In this document: positions 1 to 8,883 of the stretch, one piece after another
Layout of the letters: each line of letters begins with the position of its first letter
How positions within the stretch are numbered: position 1 is the stretch's first letter
Assembly (NCBI RefSeq): GCF_001675165.1
Contig: NZ_LROS01000055.1
Span: forward strand, 62,001 to 126,000
Direction of reading: 5' to 3'
DNA length: 64,000 nucleotides
Source: Clostridium ragsdalei P11
Lineage (GTDB): Bacteria > Bacillota > Clostridia > Clostridiales > Clostridiaceae
Translations under genes and position numbers: made by a program
The notes under the pieces: generated by a model
Seen by the model: only the letters and a program-made list of their open reading frames with translations
Told to the model about the DNA's origin: nothing
Database searches by the model: none

Positions 1-215
1 AAAGCTGCCCAACAAAATAGACCTACCCAATGAGGCCAAGCTCTGCTTGATAAGTCTGTAGTGAGGCTTGCAGCAATAGATCCTATTGTAATACCTACTA
101 CATAATCAAAAAACGTTAACTGACTTATTTGCTGTTTCCCTAATATTTTGGCAAAGATAAGTAAAGTAAAAAAAGCGATAATGGAACGTACTAAAACAAC
201 TAATCCTTCATTCAA
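1..215 (-). CDS. DUF421 (YetF-like) membrane protein, N-terminal part
   Basis: The minus-strand frame is open from a TTG at 215 to the window edge (71 codons) and is preceded by a good AGGAGG site about 9 bases upstream. The translation begins MNEGLVVLVRSIIAFF and continues with a hydrophobic segment and the stretch ILGKQQISQLTFFDYVVGI followed by GSIAAS. The RxxGKxQIxQLxxFDxVxxxxxGS pattern is typical of DUF421 proteins, which are bacterial membrane proteins of poorly known function (YetF/YdfS in Bacillus, sometimes spore-linked). The start choice rests on the ribosome site because no ATG fits. The C-terminal soluble domain lies outside the window, so family membership is inferred from the membrane segment only. 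Confidence 0.7.
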   Translation of the reverse strand, partial: MNEGLVVLVRSIIAFFTLLIFAKILGKQQISQLTFFDYVVGITIGSIAASLTTDLSSRAWPHWVGLFCWAA

Positions 216-445
216 TGTTATTTTCCTCCTGTGTTACTATTGTTTATACAGTAGTTATTATCCGATATAAGTTGAATTTTATTCTGTTTCTGTGGAAAAA
301 GGTTTATTGTATTTTAGATATAGTTGTACTCGTAATTATTAGATTAATTGTTTATTAGTTGACTTTTTTCAATATTTATCATATTATATACTTAATAGCT
401 AACAATTAATAATTAAACTTAATTTTCAGTTAATGAGATGATTTT

Positions 446-772
446 ATGTATATGGAAAATACGGTATATGTAGTTGGAAATGCCAAAACTAATGAGGATA
501 ATGCTATTACCATTAAATTTAATTCTTTTTACATAGGTTTTGTAGTAGATTTAAGTACAGATAAAATAATTGATTTAAATTCATCTTCTACACTAAGAAC
601 TACGGATGAATTTATAAGATCTCTTTTAATAGGTAGAAACCTTAGAATATTTGATGATAAACTAAAAGAAGAAGTTATAAAAAGATATCACGGTTCATCT
701 CAAAAAGCTATTATTGTAGCTTACAGAGATGGAGTTAAGAAATATAATGAAGTGAAAAAAAAATATTTTTAA
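446..772 (+). CDS. DUF3870 domain protein
   Basis: This 108-residue soluble protein has the motifs VYVVGNAKTNEDNAI near the N-terminus, then F.IGFVVD, DLNSSSTLRTTDEFI in the middle and YRDGVKKYNE near the end. I recognise this as the DUF3870 family, a small uncharacterised Firmicutes family often next to amino acid or peptide metabolism genes. The first ATG has only a weak ribosome site (GAGATGA); a second ATG two codons later is equally possible. It stands alone, followed by a clear terminator, so it is probably monocistronic. No biochemical role can be read from the sequence. Confidence 0.65.
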   Translation: MYMENTVYVVGNAKTNEDNAITIKFNSFYIGFVVDLSTDKIIDLNSSSTLRTTDEFIRSLLIGRNLRIFDDKLKEEVIKRYHGSSQKAIIVAYRDGVKKYNEVKKKYF

Positions 773-823
773 ATTACTGTTTTGTTTATGGTAAATAAGT
801 TACCCTTATTTTAAAGTGAATGA

Positions 824-862
824 AAGCCAGTAAAAGCAATATTAATGTGCTTTTGCGGGCTT
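824..862 (+). terminator. Intrinsic terminator after DUF3870 gene
   Basis: The arms AAGCCAGTAAAAGCA and TGCTTTTGCGGGCTT form a long imperfect stem followed by a run of T. It ends the upstream unit just before the ribosome site of the next gene. Confidence 0.75.
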
Positions 863-893
863 TTTTTGTATTAATTTCAAGGAGGTTCTCTAA

Positions 894-1970
894 ATGAAAA
901 TAAGAGATATAAAGATAAAAAGAATATCCGTTCCGCTGAAGACACCATTTAAAACAGCACTCCGTACTGTGGAAAGGGTAGAGGATATTATAGTTGAAAT
1001 ATACACAGATACAGGAAATATTGGCTTTGGAGAAGCCCCGCCTACTGGAGTCATAACAGGAGATACTACTGGATCTATAATAGGAGCCATAGAAGATCAT
1101 ATAAAAAAGTCTATTATAGGCATGGATATGGAAAACTTTGAGACTGTAATACAGAAATTAAATAAGTGTATTGTAAAAAATACTAGTGCAAAAGCTGCAG
1201 TGGACATAGCACTTTATGATTTATACGGTCAGTTATATAAAGCACCATTGTATAAGCTTTTGGGTGGGTTTAGAAAAGAAATAACAACAGATATAACTAT
1301 AAGTGTAAATGAACCTGAAGAAATGGTAAAAGACAGTATAGATGCTATAAAAAGAGGATATAAAACTTTAAAAATAAAGGTAGGTAAAGATTCTAAAAAA
1401 GATCTGGAAAGAATGAAAGCTATAAGACAGGCTATAGGATATGATGTTGACCTTAGGATAGATGCAAATCAAGGATGGAAGCCTAAAGAAGCAGTAAAAG
1501 TATTAAGAGAAATGGAAGATGCAGGGCTTAATATTGAGTTTGTGGAGCAGCCTGTTATAGCACATGATATAGATGGATTAAAGTTTGTTACAGACAACGT
1601 ATCTATACCAGTTTTAGCAGATGAGAGTATATTTTCACCAATGGATGCCCTAAATGTTCTAGAGAGAAGAGCAGCAGATTTAATAAATATAAAACTCATG
1701 AAAACAGGCGGAATATACAATGCATTAAAAATATGTTCTTTAGCAGAAATACATGGAATTGAGTGTATGATAGGGTGCATGTTAGAAGCAAAAGTAAGTG
1801 TAACAGCTGCAGTGCACCTAGCTTGTGCAAAGAGTATCATAACTAAAATCGATTTGGATGGACCTGTTTTATGCAGAGAAGATCCAATAAATGGTGGGGC
1901 AATATTCAATGAAAGCAAAATAACGCTTACAGATAAACCTGGACTTGGAATAGAATCTATCAATTATTAA
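894..1970 (+). CDS. Dipeptide epimerase (enolase superfamily)
   Basis: The 358-residue product has all catalytic landmarks of the muconate-lactonizing subgroup of the enolase superfamily: the KxK pair K160/K162 in TLKIKVGK, metal ligands D190 (RIDANQGW), E218 (FVEQP) and D243 (LADES), and the second base K267 (NIKLMKTGG). This arrangement is typical of L-Ala-D/L-Glu and related dipeptide epimerases (YkfB/YcjG type), which recycle murein peptides. The start has a strong AAGGAGG site. It lies directly upstream of an amino acid permease and a serine hydrolase with short gaps, which fits a peptide or cell-wall fragment scavenging operon. Exact dipeptide specificity cannot be read off. Cytoplasmic. 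Confidence 0.88.
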   Translation: MKIRDIKIKRISVPLKTPFKTALRTVERVEDIIVEIYTDTGNIGFGEAPPTGVITGDTTGSIIGAIEDHIKKSIIGMDMENFETVIQKLNKCIVKNTSAKAAVDIALYDLYGQLYKAPLYKLLGGFRKEITTDITISVNEPEEMVKDSIDAIKRGYKTLKIKVGKDSKKDLERMKAIRQAIGYDVDLRIDANQGWKPKEAVKVLREMEDAGLNIEFVEQPVIAHDIDGLKFVTDNVSIPVLADESIFSPMDALNVLERRAADLINIKLMKTGGIYNALKICSLAEIHGIECMIGCMLEAKVSVTAAVHLACAKSIITKIDLDGPVLCREDPINGGAIFNESKITLTDKPGLGIESINY

Positions 1971-2052
1971 TAAGTTAAAATGAAGTCCTTAGGCTAAATC
2001 CCTAAGAACTTCTATATAAATATTATATTTTAATAAATTTAGGAGGGGAAAA

Positions 2053-3552
2053 ATGGGTACAAACAATTTAAAAAAACTGTCACTTGTAGCACTAATTTTA
2101 ATGATTTTTACTGAAGTGTTTGGCTTTGCTAACATGCCAAGAGCATTTCTCCTTATGGGATATTCATCTATTCCATGGTATATAATATCGGGAATAGCAT
2201 TCTTTATTCCATATGCATTTATGATGGCTGAATTTGGTTCTGCATTTAAGGATGAAAAAGGTGGAATTTATTCATGGATGAATAGATCTGTAGGACCTAA
2301 ATATGCTTTTGAAGCAACATTTATGTGGTATGCTTCATATGTTGTCCTAATAGTTGATATGTGTTCTCTTATATGGATTCCACTTTCAAATCTAATATTT
2401 GGGAAAGATGTAACAGCTACTTGGGGATTTTGGGGACTTAAATCTACCCAAGTTATAGGAATTTTTAGTATTATTTTTATAGTAGCCATAACATTTATAG
2501 CTAGTAAGGGATTGAAAGACATTTCAAAAGTTACCTCAATTGGAGGTACTGCAGTTATGTTGTTGAATGTTTTTTTGATTATAGGAGCTGTAATTGTGCT
2601 CATAGCAAGCCATGGACATCTTGCACAGCCTCTTAGTTTTACAGTATCTCCTAATCCCAAATATGGTAGTTCTCTTTCAATTTTATCATTTATAGTATTT
2701 GCTATATTTGCTTATGGTGGAATTGAAGTTGTAGCAGGACTTGTAGATCAGACTGAAAAACCTGAAAAAAATTTCGCAAAAGGAATGGCTATATCTGCAA
2801 TAGTCATAACACTAGGATATTCTATAGGCATATTTATGTGTGGTATATTCACAAATTGGAAACAGGTACTTTCAAACCCGGATGTTCATTTAGCTAATGT
2901 TGCATATGTTATAATGCAAAACCTGGGGTACCAGTTAGGAGTTAGCTTTAATTTAAGTCAATCTGCAGCACTTACATTAGGTGCCTGGATAGCAAGATTT
3001 GTTGGACTATCAATGTTCCTTGCACTGACAGGAAGCATCATAACTGTATTATATGGTCCGCTTAAACAGATAATAGAAGGTACTCCAAAAGGGTTATTTC
3101 CTGAAAAACTGACAGAAATGAAAGATGGTATGCCTAAAAATGCAATGTGGGCGCAGTGTATTATAATCGTTTTATTTTTAATATTGCTCACAGTTGGTGG
3201 AGAAGGAGCATCCAAGTTCTTTAATATAGTTGTAAGTATGACAAACGTAGCATTGACAATTCCCTATATGTTTATAGCAGGAGCTTTTGTTCCGTTTAAG
3301 AAGAAAAAGGAAATTAATAAACCATTTATAATTTTTAAAAGCCACAGATCTTCATTGATTTGGGAAATAGTTGTTGTATTTACTATAGGTTTTGCAAATT
3401 TATTTACAATAATTGCTCCAGCATTTCAAGGTGATATGCAAAGCACCATATGGATGGTTGTAGGTCCTATATTTTTCTCAATTGTAGCATTTATACTGTA
3501 CTCCAATTATGAAAAAAAGAATAAGGTTTCAAAACAAAAAGTAGAATCTTAA
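2053..3552 (+). CDS. yjeM: APC-family amino acid permease, YjeM-like
   Basis: This 499-residue integral membrane protein has about twelve hydrophobic segments. The N-terminus (KKLSLVALILMIFTEVFGFAN), the GGIYSWMNRSVGP motif, the central FAIFAYGGIEVVAGLVDQTE motif and the PEKNFAKG motif closely follow the glutamate/GABA-antiporter-like YjeM branch of the APC superfamily as I remember E. coli YjeM. It probably moves an amino acid across the cytoplasmic membrane; the substrate is unknown. A GGAGGGG site precedes the ATG. The flanking epimerase and hydrolase suggest that the substrate derives from small peptides. Confidence 0.8.
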   Translation: MGTNNLKKLSLVALILMIFTEVFGFANMPRAFLLMGYSSIPWYIISGIAFFIPYAFMMAEFGSAFKDEKGGIYSWMNRSVGPKYAFEATFMWYASYVVLIVDMCSLIWIPLSNLIFGKDVTATWGFWGLKSTQVIGIFSIIFIVAITFIASKGLKDISKVTSIGGTAVMLLNVFLIIGAVIVLIASHGHLAQPLSFTVSPNPKYGSSLSILSFIVFAIFAYGGIEVVAGLVDQTEKPEKNFAKGMAISAIVITLGYSIGIFMCGIFTNWKQVLSNPDVHLANVAYVIMQNLGYQLGVSFNLSQSAALTLGAWIARFVGLSMFLALTGSIITVLYGPLKQIIEGTPKGLFPEKLTEMKDGMPKNAMWAQCIIIVLFLILLTVGGEGASKFFNIVVSMTNVALTIPYMFIAGAFVPFKKKKEINKPFIIFKSHRSSLIWEIVVVFTIGFANLFTIIAPAFQGDMQSTIWMVVGPIFFSIVAFILYSNYEKKNKVSKQKVES

Positions 3553-3572
3553 AGAGTTAGGAGGCATAAGAC

Positions 3573-4346
3573 ATGCTGTATGAAAAAATATTAGATGTAA
3601 TAGATTTAAAAAAATTGAATTGTGCATTTGTCATAGAAAATCTTAAGACAGGAGAAAAAATTGCTTATAATGAAAATGTGGTAGTACCTTCTGCAAGTCT
3701 TATAAAGATACCTATAATGATGGAGATATTGAATCAAGTTAAAGAAGGAAAACTTTCACTTAAACAGAGAATAACGGTAAACGATAATGTAAAAGTACCT
3801 TTTAGCATACTTAATCTTTTGGAAAGTGGAAACAGCTATACTCTAAAAGACATAATAACCTTAATGATAATTCAAAGTGATAATACGGCTGCAAACATAC
3901 TGATGGATCTTGCAGGTATGGACAATGTAAACAATTATGTTAAAAATTTAGAAATAAAAAATACAGTACTTCAGAGAAAGATGATGGATTCACAGGCAAG
4001 AAAAGAAGGCAGGGAAAATAAGACTACTGCTGCTGATATGGCAAAATTTTTTGAAATTATCTATAAAGGTGAAAAGGCTAAGGAATCCCACAGTGTCATT
4101 ATGAAGAACATATTGACTGCTCAATTGGATAACAGTGTTATGAGACTTAATATTCCGGATGATACACTTATTGCCCATAAGACGGGGGATTTAGATGGAA
4201 TAAGCCATGATGCAGGTATAGTATATCTTCCTAATGTTGATTATATTTTTTGTGGACTTACCTGGGATGCTGTTACAAATAATTTTGCTAGAGAAACAAT
4301 TGGAAAGATTTCTAAAATAGCTTATGATTATTTTATATCTTTATAA
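3573..4346 (+). CDS. Class A beta-lactamase-fold serine hydrolase
   Basis: The 257-residue protein has the three active-site boxes of the class A penicillin-recognising fold: S42-L-I-K45 (SxxK), S102-D-N104 (SDN) and K203-T-G205 (KTG). An acidic residue lies in the omega-loop region near E148 (GRENKTTAAD). No signal peptide is visible at the N-terminus, so it appears cytoplasmic, unlike a resistance beta-lactamase. Such proteins act as D-peptidases or esterases on small peptides. It starts 20 bases after the permease gene with an AGGAGG site and is very probably cotranscribed with the epimerase and permease, fitting peptide recycling. Confidence 0.8.
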   Translation: MLYEKILDVIDLKKLNCAFVIENLKTGEKIAYNENVVVPSASLIKIPIMMEILNQVKEGKLSLKQRITVNDNVKVPFSILNLLESGNSYTLKDIITLMIIQSDNTAANILMDLAGMDNVNNYVKNLEIKNTVLQRKMMDSQARKEGRENKTTAADMAKFFEIIYKGEKAKESHSVIMKNILTAQLDNSVMRLNIPDDTLIAHKTGDLDGISHDAGIVYLPNVDYIFCGLTWDAVTNNFARETIGKISKIAYDYFISL

Positions 4347-4364
4347 TAGAATGTTAAATGATAA

Positions 4365-4388
4365 TGGACTGTCTATGAAGGCAGTCCA
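4365..4388. terminator. Bidirectional hairpin between convergent genes
   Basis: TGGACTG and CAGTCCA form a 7-bp stem with a 10-base loop between the convergent hydrolase gene and ger operon. The T-run is weak, so efficiency is uncertain. Confidence 0.5.
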
Positions 4389-4411
4389 CTTTAATTGTAA
4401 AATTTTAGTTT

Positions 4412-5497
4412 CTAACTACCTAATTTTCTAGCCCAGGCTATGATAAAGGAGATAGAAGGAAATAAGATTATATATGGGATAACATATATAGGATATATAG
4501 AAGACGCTACATATGCATGATCTGCTGGTGAACTGAACATGATAATTGAAAATATAATGCTTATAATTCCAACAGGAGTAACTAAAGGTTTATAAGACTG
4601 TAATTTGAAAAATTGGGCTATGGATAGAACTGTTGCATAATAAAAGATACATGTTTTTACAAATTCATTAAATAATAGTATTAGTGCAATTAATATTTCC
4701 ATTCTCGTAATAATTTCTCCCACATTTATTGATCTTGCTACTTGATAAGATGGAAGAAAATGAATAGAACTTATATTCCCAAGCATTGCTATATTTCGCA
4801 AGATAACACTTAAAAAAAATATACTTCCTGCAATTAAACCTATAAAAGCATATTTTTTTACTTTTTTTATATCATTAACGTGTGGAAAAATCATTAGAAA
4901 TACAACTATTTCACCAAAAGGAATAGATATCATAAGATTGGTTCCTTGAACAAATTCTTTTAAGTTTATTTGAAAAAGAGGTAAAAAATTTGATAAATGC
5001 ATATCTTTAATAGTAAGTATTGTAATAAATACAGCCGTAATAATTGATACTATACCTAAGATGAAACTAACCCTAGCTATAACTTCCAATCCTTTTTTTA
5101 GAGTATATATGCAAGTTATTGTAAGTATTACTATAAATACACTAATATCTACTTCTGTAAAAAGATATGTAGAAAAAAAGTCTGCAGTAAATCTGAAATT
5201 AGCTGAGACTACATACCAAAAGTAGGAAATATATAATATAGATATAATTTTTCCTAAGCAGGGCCCATACAATACATTGTTTATCTCTATCAAATTTTTA
5301 TCAGGAAATCTTTTATTTAAAGATGTATAAATTAATAAGAAAGGCAGCATTATAGTAAAGCCTGCTAATAAGACTATCCAAGTATTTATTTTTGTTATTC
5401 CGCTTATAAAAGCTGCAGTAAGTGTAGAAGCTTGAAGTAAACCAATAATTAAAAATGATAATTGGGAGCCTGATATTGTACCTTTTTCAATTTCCAT
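4412..5497 (-). CDS. Spore germination permease, GerAB/GerKB family (second copy)
   Basis: This 361-residue protein of about ten membrane segments belongs to the GerAB (spore germination B subunit, APC-like) family. Recognisable parts are the N-terminal motif KGTISGSQLSFLIIGL and the half-way motif IPFGEIVVFLMIFPHV. B subunits bind germinants in the inner spore membrane. It is the last gene of the leftward ger operon, which also starts with a related permease (8884 to 9969), so the operon has two different B subunits. An AGAGGTAGTG site precedes the ATG. The convergent hairpin at 4365 to 4388 closes the unit. Confidence 0.85.
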   Translation of the reverse strand: MEIEKGTISGSQLSFLIIGLLQASTLTAAFISGITKINTWIVLLAGFTIMLPFLLIYTSLNKRFPDKNLIEINNVLYGPCLGKIISILYISYFWYVVSANFRFTADFFSTYLFTEVDISVFIVILTITCIYTLKKGLEVIARVSFILGIVSIITAVFITILTIKDMHLSNFLPLFQINLKEFVQGTNLMISIPFGEIVVFLMIFPHVNDIKKVKKYAFIGLIAGSIFFLSVILRNIAMLGNISSIHFLPSYQVARSINVGEIITRMEILIALILLFNEFVKTCIFYYATVLSIAQFFKLQSYKPLVTPVGIISIIFSIIMFSSPADHAYVASSIYPIYVIPYIILFPSISFIIAWARKLGS

Positions 5498-5530
5498 GAA
5501 AAGTCACTACCTCTATAATAAAAATTAGTT

Positions 5531-5749
5531 TTATTTATAATTTAAATGCAATAAATCTTTCACTACAAATTCCATGCCTTTTACAGGATTAGGAATAGGT
5601 ATGCCTAAGATATAGGATAGGCTTAGTATAAAAGCTATAATTAAGAATATAGAAAATATTTTTAATTCACGCCAATATTTATTTTTAATCATCTCCGGAA
5701 CTTCGTAAAATGTCATACTTATAAAAATGATTATCAATAAAAATATCAT
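5531..5749 (-). CDS. Small two-helix membrane protein in ger operon
   Basis: The 72-residue product has an N-terminal hydrophobic helix (about residues 1 to 15), a charged loop (EMIKNKYWREL) and a second helix (about 30 to 50). It sits between the C and second B genes of the ger operon. Small membrane D-type subunits with two helices are known in ger operons of Bacillus and Clostridium, where they modulate receptor function. This assignment is by context and topology only. A GAGGT ribosome site precedes the start. Confidence 0.6.
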   Translation of the reverse strand: MIFLLIIIFISMTFYEVPEMIKNKYWRELKIFSIFLIIAFILSLSYILGIPIPNPVKGMEFVVKDLLHLNYK

Positions 5750-5777
5750 TTTTTATACCTCATTATAATTAGTAATG

Positions 5778-6962
5778 TTAATCTTTAGACATAATGGGTT
5801 TAGTAATTCTGCCTGTTCGTCTCAATTTTGCATCTACATTTATGCTTACAGGAATGTTTTGAAAAGTTTCTTCCCAGTTTTTTTCAATCTTAGTCCAATG
5901 ACCAGGATAATGTTGATATATAGCATCTCCAAAACCCAATATATCTGCATTTAATCTTCGAGATTTTTTTAATGCAAGCATTATTTCTTTTTTTATAGTA
6001 TCTTCCTCACGTTTTTCAAGAATTGAAAAAGCTTTTGGATTTGATAAGTCTTCAGAAGAGAGTTGCTCTTGCAAATCTCCTTCTTGCTTAATTTTTATTT
6101 GTATACTTAGGACGCCCTCTTTTACTTGTGGAATTATTTTACCTGTTGCGTGAGTTGTTATTATGTTTACTTTGTCATTGATGTTCTTATTTGATGCATC
6201 TATACTGACAATTCCATCCTTCATTTTATTAGTACACCATAAGAGTCCCCGGGTTTCTTTTTCATTAAGGCTTCCAACCATCTTGCCTTTTTTAAATACT
6301 GCTGTTTCTGAAAGGTATGCTATTTTTCTATTATTGTCATTTGAAATTTCAACTATAGGTGCAGTGGGCGCTGTAGTTTTACTCATCAATTTAGATGAAA
6401 AGTCTTTTAAATTTACAGCTGGTATCTGAGATACTTGCTGTTGGTTTTTAATCAATTCTCCTATATTTCTTCCAGGAGTGGCTTCAAGTTCTGGTTTTAC
6501 ATTTAATATTTCACTAGCAGGCTGTTTAGATACTAAAATCCATGTCAAGAGACGAGTTTCACGATATCGCAAGAAGAAATCCATGTAATTTTCAATACTC
6601 TCTTCTGCAAAGTCTTTTCCGAATATAACCACTTGATTATGTGAAAAAAATAAATTACGATTTAGTTTACGATTAAAAGCTTTTGCTGTATCGGAGATAC
6701 TTTTCCCCTTTTCTTTTAAATTTAAGTAACCGGTATTATTTGATCCAGCATCCTTTCCTTTTGAAGAACTTTTAATACCTGATACATTAGCTAGTTGAAC
6801 AGTCATTTCTACAGGATAGCCATCTTCTTTTCCTTTGTCAATTCCCATTCCTATTACTATGGCTAATTTATTTAACTCATGGGCACTCCAACAAGAAGTT
6901 AAATTTAAAGATACCAAAATACATATAATTATTTTTATTACTGCATTTATGTATTTTTTCAT
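5778..6962 (-). CDS. Ger(x)C family spore germination lipoprotein
   Basis: The protein of about 394 residues starts at the ATG at 6962 (AGGTG site six bases upstream; an upstream GTG at 6971 is less well placed). It has a signal sequence ending in the lipobox LTSC near residue 24, so it should be a membrane-anchored lipoprotein. The ELNKLAIVIGMGIDKG stretch after the Cys, the FSHNQVVIFGKDFAEE motif and the C-terminal region ending in AKLRRTGRI are typical of GerAC/GerKC C subunits of the germinant receptor. It overlaps no neighbour and follows the A gene by 32 bases. Confidence 0.88.
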   Translation of the reverse strand: MKKYINAVIKIIICILVSLNLTSCWSAHELNKLAIVIGMGIDKGKEDGYPVEMTVQLANVSGIKSSSKGKDAGSNNTGYLNLKEKGKSISDTAKAFNRKLNRNLFFSHNQVVIFGKDFAEESIENYMDFFLRYRETRLLTWILVSKQPASEILNVKPELEATPGRNIGELIKNQQQVSQIPAVNLKDFSSKLMSKTTAPTAPIVEISNDNNRKIAYLSETAVFKKGKMVGSLNEKETRGLLWCTNKMKDGIVSIDASNKNINDKVNIITTHATGKIIPQVKEGVLSIQIKIKQEGDLQEQLSSEDLSNPKAFSILEKREEDTIKKEIMLALKKSRRLNADILGFGDAIYQHYPGHWTKIEKNWEETFQNIPVSINVDAKLRRTGRITKPIMSKD

Positions 6963-6994
6963 TAGATTCACCTCATAAAAATGTGATGGTATTT

Positions 6995-8596
6995 CTAATT
7001 GCTATTTTCTTTTAATGGTGGTTCTGGTTTTGATCCTGGTTTTTGTCTTCTCAAATTGTGCCACCCTATAGTTTTAGGTCTAGTAGACATATTCCACAAG
7101 TTAGTTCTTATGAAACTATCTTTTAAGTCTTCTTTGTTTAATGGGGCAAGAGGAGCTAAATATGGGGTGCCAAAAGATCTTAAAGATGCGATGTGTACAA
7201 GTAAAATCAATATGCCAATACCAACCCCAAATATACCTAGCATTCCAGCTAATATAAGAAATATCATTCGTAAAATAGCAGCTACATCTGTATACACAGG
7301 AACTACAAAACTGGATACAGCTGTTAATGCTACTACAATAACCATAAGGCCTGATACTAATCCTGCTGTTACGGCAGCTTCACCTATTACTAAAGCACCT
7401 ACAATGCTTACTGCCTGACCTACTGGACGAGGTAATCTAACGCCTGCTTCTCTTAAAATTTCAAAGGTTATTATCATAAGGCCAGCTTCCATAACTGCTG
7501 GAAAAGGAACTCCTTCACGACCTGCTGCCATAGTAAATAATAAAGTAGTAGGTATTAATTCTTGATGAAAGGTGGATAACATTACATAAGTAGCCGGAGA
7601 GAATATACTTATGAAAAAGCATAAAAATCTTAAAATTCTTAAAATACTTGCAAAATAGGTTCTAGAATAATAGTCTTCTGAACTTTGAAATCCTTCAATA
7701 AAGAGCATTGGTATAGTAAGTACAAAAGGAGTACCATCAACTAAAATAGCAGCTCTTCCTTCTAATATTTTGGCAGCTGCTGTGTCTGGTTTTTCCGAAT
7801 TGCCTATAGTAGGGAAAATGGAATAAGGGGCATCTTCTATAAATTGCTCAATATATCCTGACTCCAAAATAGCATCTGTATTAATTTTATTTAATCTTTG
7901 CTTTATTTCTTTTATAAGCTTAGGATTAACAATTCCCTTTAAGTAAACAATGCATATACTGGTGTTTGTTTGAGTTCCAATTTCCATTGTTTCAAAGGTT
8001 AAATTAGGATTTTTGATTTTACGCCGCAAAAGTGTCATATTTGTGGCCATAGTTTCACAAAAACCTTCCCTAGGCCCTCTTACTACAGCTTCAGTTTTAG
8101 GTTCTTCTACACCGCGGGTTTCCCATCCCTTTGAATGAATAACTAAAGCTTCTTCACAGCCGTCCATCAGAAATATGGTATCACCAGATAAACAACCATC
8201 TATTATTTGATTTACTAATGCAACTTGTTTAACATTTCCAACAGAAAGCATACAGTTTTTTATAACGCTCATACTGTCTAGCTTTAATTTATTTTCTAAA
8301 TTGCACAGCTTGCTGTCGTACATAAAAGGTTTAATTATAAGTTCATTTATAGTTGCTTTTTCTGTCATACCTTCTAAAAATATAATTGCAGCATTTATTT
8401 GAAGTTTAGAACCAAAGGAAAATTGACGGTAAATTATATCACTGCTTGAACCTAAAATATTTTTTAAAACATTTAGATTATCTTCAAGGCTAGTAGAAAG
8501 TTTTGGTTGTGGAATTTTCCCCTTTGAATTTTCACCGCTTACATTAGTATTTTTAAGCTGCATGAATTTAAACTTTTTATATATATAATTAAACAC
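6995..8596 (-). CDS. Spore germination protein GerA family, A subunit
   Basis: This 533-residue protein has the A-subunit layout: a soluble N-terminal half (residues to about 290) and five to six membrane helices after that. It contains the hallmark strings DGTPFVLTIPMLFIEGFQ, PFPAVMEAGLMIITFEILREAG and LPRPVGQAVSIVGALVIGEA. A subunits form the core of the germinant receptor complex in the inner spore membrane, together with the B and C subunits encoded next to it. The start is a GTG with a GAGGT site. The N-terminal 35 residues are polar and variable. Confidence 0.92.
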   Translation of the reverse strand: MFNYIYKKFKFMQLKNTNVSGENSKGKIPQPKLSTSLEDNLNVLKNILGSSSDIIYRQFSFGSKLQINAAIIFLEGMTEKATINELIIKPFMYDSKLCNLENKLKLDSMSVIKNCMLSVGNVKQVALVNQIIDGCLSGDTIFLMDGCEEALVIHSKGWETRGVEEPKTEAVVRGPREGFCETMATNMTLLRRKIKNPNLTFETMEIGTQTNTSICIVYLKGIVNPKLIKEIKQRLNKINTDAILESGYIEQFIEDAPYSIFPTIGNSEKPDTAAAKILEGRAAILVDGTPFVLTIPMLFIEGFQSSEDYYSRTYFASILRILRFLCFFISIFSPATYVMLSTFHQELIPTTLLFTMAAGREGVPFPAVMEAGLMIITFEILREAGVRLPRPVGQAVSIVGALVIGEAAVTAGLVSGLMVIVVALTAVSSFVVPVYTDVAAILRMIFLILAGMLGIFGVGIGILILLVHIASLRSFGTPYLAPLAPLNKEDLKDSFIRTNLWNMSTRPKTIGWHNLRRQKPGSKPEPPLKENSN

Positions 8597-8655
8597 TTTA
8601 TTTACCTCTATTTTTATTTTATAGCATTAGTATTTGTTTACTGACAGGACATTAT

Positions 8656-8853
8656 TCATTGTTCCTTTTTCTTCTCAGATGTCTCTTTGCCGAAGGTATC
8701 ATTATTGTATTTTATTCCTAAGAGGTAGAGAAAAAGCTGGCAAAGTAATATTCCTACTACCACAACAGTATACGACCAAGAAAGTATAACCATTAAGGTA
8801 GGATAAAACCCTCTTCCTTCTAATGCTTTTTTAAAAAATTCTATAATCCACAT
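8656..8853 (-). CDS. Small one-helix membrane protein in ger operon
   Basis: The 65-residue product has one or two closely spaced hydrophobic helices (residues about 17 to 45) and a charged C-terminal tail (KETSEKKKEQ). It sits between the first B gene and the A gene, with an AAGGTGG site in front of the ATG. By position it may be an accessory germination receptor subunit, but there is no motif to prove it. Confidence 0.55.
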   Translation of the reverse strand: MWIIEFFKKALEGRGFYPTLMVILSWSYTVVVVGILLCQLFLYLLGIKYNNDTFGKETSEKKKEQ

Positions 8854-8883
8854 ATTTTTACCACCTTGAAATAATATTTATAC